From Bacillus pinisoli (GTDB lineage Bacteria; Bacillota; Bacilli; Bacillales; SA4), in contig NZ_JAJQKI010000003.1 of NCBI RefSeq assembly GCF_023036475.1, positions 310,001 through 374,000 on the forward strand: 64,000 nt of DNA, given 5' to 3'. The notes beneath the pieces are model-generated. The model saw only the letters and a program-made list of their open reading frames with translations, did no database searches and was not told the DNA's origin. The first letter of the stretch is position 1, and each line of letters starts with the position of its first letter. Shown piece by piece: positions 61,855 to 64,000 of the stretch. Made by a program: the position numbers and the translations under genes.

Positions 61855-62067
61855 ATGTATCCGAGACAACAACAAGAAGGTTACTATTTCCCATTCCCTG
61901 GATTCCCTGGATTCCCTGGTTACCCTGGAGGCGGCGGTAACGTGGACCAACGTTTAGATCGATTAGAAAGACAAATCCAAAGGATCAATAACCGTATTGA
62001 TCGACTTGATCGTCGTGTTGATCGAATCGAGCGTCGATTAGGCTACGGTGATGGTTACAACTACTAA
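61855..62067 (+). CDS. Small Pro/Gly-repeat plus coiled-coil protein (possible spore coat)
   Basis: A 70-residue protein. An aromatic, collagen-like head (YYFPFPGFPGFPGYPGGGG) is followed by a strictly heptad Arg/Asp/Leu/Ile segment (VDQRLDRLERQIQRINNR, then IDRLDRRVDRIERR) and a Gly/Tyr tail (GYGDGYNY). Such Tyr/Gly-rich, coiled-coil small proteins occur in Bacillus spore coats, and a mother-cell-like -10 lies upstream, but the assignment is inference. AAAGGAG precedes the ATG. Confidence 0.8.
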   Translation: MYPRQQQEGYYFPFPGFPGFPGYPGGGGNVDQRLDRLERQIQRINNRIDRLDRRVDRIERRLGYGDGYNY

Positions 62068-62074
62068 TCACCTA

Positions 62075-62115
62075 GACAAAAAAAGTGAATGGACATTAAC
62101 CATTCACTTTTTGTC
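62075..62115. terminator. Bidirectional terminator, small gene / ytgP
   Basis: GACAAAAAAAGTGAATGG pairs with CCATTCACTTTTTGTC around a 7-base loop. U-tracts lie on both strands; the ytgP stop falls inside the loop region. Confidence 0.9.
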
Positions 62116-63730
62116 TTTTTAGCATTCTAAATCTATTGCCTAGTAGCTTTCCAGCTAAATTGGAACGATAACTTAAATATAAATAGATTCCAGCACCAGC
62201 ACTAATTCCAATAACAGATAAGACTACTGTCGCCCATTTCCCGTCTGTATAATCAATAAAAGAAGAAAAAATCAACATCACGATTGTAATACCAATTACC
62301 ATCATAAGTGCAAAAATAATCATAAGTACCGATCTCTTCATCGTTAACCTAAATGAAAATTGAGCATGACGTTTAATCATCGCTAAACTATAAATGACTG
62401 AACCTAAATATCCGATACCTGTCGCAAGAATGGAACCAATTCCTCCAAATAGCATGATAAGCGGTACATTTAATGAGAACTTTAAAATTAACCCAAACGC
62501 CAAGCTAATCACAGCGAGTTTTTGCTTTTGAATTCCTTGTAGCATCGCCGCAGTGATTGTGAAAAAAGCGAATAATACAGCAACTGGTGCGTACCAAGCT
62601 AAAAGCATACTTCCATGTTCATCTACATTATAAAATAACGCATAGAGCTCATCACTTAAAACTGCTAATCCAACCACAGCTGGAAGCGTCAAGAAAAACA
62701 CAATCTGTATAGACTGATTGATTTGAGTATGTAGAAGTTTTCGGTCACCATCTGTGAATGCTTTTGTGATAGCTGGCACAAGGGTAAGCCCGAATGCTGT
62801 AGCTAATGAAACAGGAATCATAATAAGCTTCGGGACATTAAATTGTATAACGGAATATACATACTCTGAGAATTTCTTCGTATTACCTATCTCCATCATC
62901 GTTTTGTTGAATTGTAAGAAATCAGCTAACTGATACAGTGGGATCGCTAAACCGACAAACACAAACGGTCCTGCATATGTAATTAATTCTTTAACCATTG
63001 CTTTCGTAGAGATATCCGAAACAGCAACAGATTGATTGGTTAACTCATTAAACTCTGCTTTTCTTTTCTTCCAGAACCAACCTAATACAAGTAATCCGCC
63101 TAACGCCCCTATAAAGGCAGCAAATGTTGCATAACCGATAGCCGTTGTTAACTCTCCGTTTAGCACCTTAAGTATGAAATAAACAGAGCCTAGTAAGAAC
63201 AGTATCCGGAACAATTGCTCCACTACTTGTGATATAGCTGTAGGTTCCATCGACTGATGCCCTTGAAAAAAACCTCTAATGACACTCATAACGGGGACCA
63301 CCAATAAGGCAAAGCTAACCATTCGAATGACATAAACAACATCCTCAATACGATTAACCCCTGTATCAGTCGTATCCTGTTCACCGAGTACCATTGGAGC
63401 TATAACTGGCGCCATAATAAATAGAACAATAAAAGATACGACTCCCATCGCTAACATTAAAAGCATTCCCAGTTTAAATAACCTTCTGCTCGTATGATAG
63501 TCGCCAAGCGCATTATATCGTGATACAAATTTTGAAACGGCCATTGGAACACCAACAGTCGATAGACTTAGAAAAATAGTGTACGGAAGATAGCCATATG
63601 AATATAGGGCTGTTCCTTGAGAACCTACTAAAGCAACAAATGGAAAAACATAAATCATTCCAAGTACTCTAGAAATATAGGTTCCTAATGTTAAAATAAA
63701 TGTCCCTCTTAATAAATTTGAGCCTGACAT
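62096..63730 (-). CDS. ytgP: YtgP, MurJ-like lipid II flippase
   Basis: A 544-residue MOP-superfamily membrane protein with about 14 hydrophobic segments. The start reads GSNLLRGTFILTLGTYISRVLGMIYVFPF, typical of the family, and it matches the length of B. subtilis YtgP, one of two flippases that move lipid II to the outer face of the membrane. ATG 63730 follows TGGGGG; a 7-codon longer start lacks a ribosome site. Confidence 0.93.
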   Translation of the reverse strand: MSGSNLLRGTFILTLGTYISRVLGMIYVFPFVALVGSQGTALYSYGYLPYTIFLSLSTVGVPMAVSKFVSRYNALGDYHTSRRLFKLGMLLMLAMGVVSFIVLFIMAPVIAPMVLGEQDTTDTGVNRIEDVVYVIRMVSFALLVVPVMSVIRGFFQGHQSMEPTAISQVVEQLFRILFLLGSVYFILKVLNGELTTAIGYATFAAFIGALGGLLVLGWFWKKRKAEFNELTNQSVAVSDISTKAMVKELITYAGPFVFVGLAIPLYQLADFLQFNKTMMEIGNTKKFSEYVYSVIQFNVPKLIMIPVSLATAFGLTLVPAITKAFTDGDRKLLHTQINQSIQIVFFLTLPAVVGLAVLSDELYALFYNVDEHGSMLLAWYAPVAVLFAFFTITAAMLQGIQKQKLAVISLAFGLILKFSLNVPLIMLFGGIGSILATGIGYLGSVIYSLAMIKRHAQFSFRLTMKRSVLMIIFALMMVIGITIVMLIFSSFIDYTDGKWATVVLSVIGISAGAGIYLYLSYRSNLAGKLLGNRFRMLKRQKVNG

Positions 63731-63799
63731 AAAAACCCCCAACGTTAACAAACAATGGCATTATTTTACCATACTATCCATAAAAAGTATCTTTTCTAC

Positions 63800-64000
63800 T
63801 TACCAGCCCGCTACAGGCTGCCTATTTAACTGGATTGAGGGTAGTAATAAATACGGCGTGTGCTCCGTCATCTCACTAAACTCTGCTCCAGTGATCGCAA
63901 TTGCAAAACTGTCATAGGCTTCCTTCTCCATCAGAAGCTTTCCCGCGTGTGTAAACTGAAAGATGATGGCATGCTCTTCCTCTTCAATACGAAAACAAAA
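63800..64000 (-). CDS. C-terminal 67 codons of an unidentified protein (5' end outside window)
   Basis: An open frame runs from the right edge to a TAA at 63802-63800. The peptide contains HAIIFQFTHAGKLLMEKEAYD and ends YLLLPSIQLNRQPVAGW. Codon use looks genuine. I do not recognise the family. It is upstream of ytgP on the same strand, separated by about 70 bases. Confidence 0.6.
   Translation of the reverse strand, partial: FCFRIEEEEHAIIFQFTHAGKLLMEKEAYDSFAIAITGAEFSEMTEHTPYLLLPSIQLNRQPVAGW

Overview
This window looks like a chromosome segment of a low-GC, endospore-forming Bacillaceae (Bacillus sensu lato). It carries an alpha/beta SASP gene behind a sigma-G-type promoter, ezrA, refZ, sftA, ccpA, acsA/acuABC, rpsD with an S4-type leader, a tyrosine T-box, ytxGHJ behind a sigma-B-type promoter, and many genes whose order follows the B. 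subtilis yt* region (ytcJ, ytcI, sspA, thiI, nifZ, ezrA, hisJ, refZ, ytsP ... rpsD, tyrS, acsA-acuABC, ccpA, aroA, ytxGHJ, ampS, murC, ytpT/sftA, ytpRQP, ytoQ, ytoP, ytnP, trmB, ytzH, ytmP, amyX, ytlP, pepV, ytzE, ytzG, ytgP). No tRNA, rRNA, prophage, intact transposase or CRISPR array was found.

Layout. 1-10 kb: amidohydrolase fragment, acyl-CoA synthetase, SASP, the ThiI/NifZ pair for tRNA thiolation and thiazole synthesis, EzrA, HisJ, RefZ. 10-16 kb: methionine sulfoxide reductase, methionine gamma-lyase-like enzyme, diguanylate cyclase, rpsD, and an unusual gene coding for a DNA-binding domain fused to an inactivated F1-ATPase beta-like domain. 16-31 kb: tyrS with T-box, class A PBP, the acetate utilisation genes acsA/acuABC with a cre site, PEP synthase, ccpA and aroA, which together form a carbon-overflow and gluconeogenesis neighbourhood. 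31-43 kb: an FtsA-like actin homologue with tail modules, an amino acid permease, the ytxGHJ stress operon, AmpS, MurC, a nicotinate phosphoribosyltransferase-like enzyme, SftA. 43-64 kb: ytpRQP, small hydrolases, YtnP lactonase, TrmB, pullulanase, RNA 2',3'-cyclic phosphodiesterase, transporter, PepV, K+ channel, small regulators, a small Pro/Gly plus coiled-coil protein, YtgP.

The most unusual things are non-genic or hybrid. (1) The HTH/F1-beta pseudo-ATPase gene at 15.05-16.10 kb, with a long inverted repeat over its promoter region. (2) Four intergenic arrays in which a short conserved core recurs every 20 or 21 bp (about two helical turns) with essentially unrelated spacers: a (T)SGCAAG core at exactly 21 bp (2.90-3.01 kb), a TATCAACGAAA core at 21 bp (3.07-3.2 kb), CTTGCGA-like cores in an approximately 81-bp four-unit higher-order repeat (14.58-15.02 kb), and a TATGCGTC core at exactly 20 bp (37.89-38.00 kb). 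They lie downstream of transcription terminators, two of them between convergent genes that share a 13-bp leader word. (3) A family of 120-195 bp MITE-like elements with GGCTCTTTTC ends, three of which are flanked by perfect 8-bp target duplications.

Start sites were moved from the longest possible ORF wherever a Shine-Dalgarno sequence and family length agreed on an internal start. Family names rest on recognition from memory and visible motifs; no database search was run.
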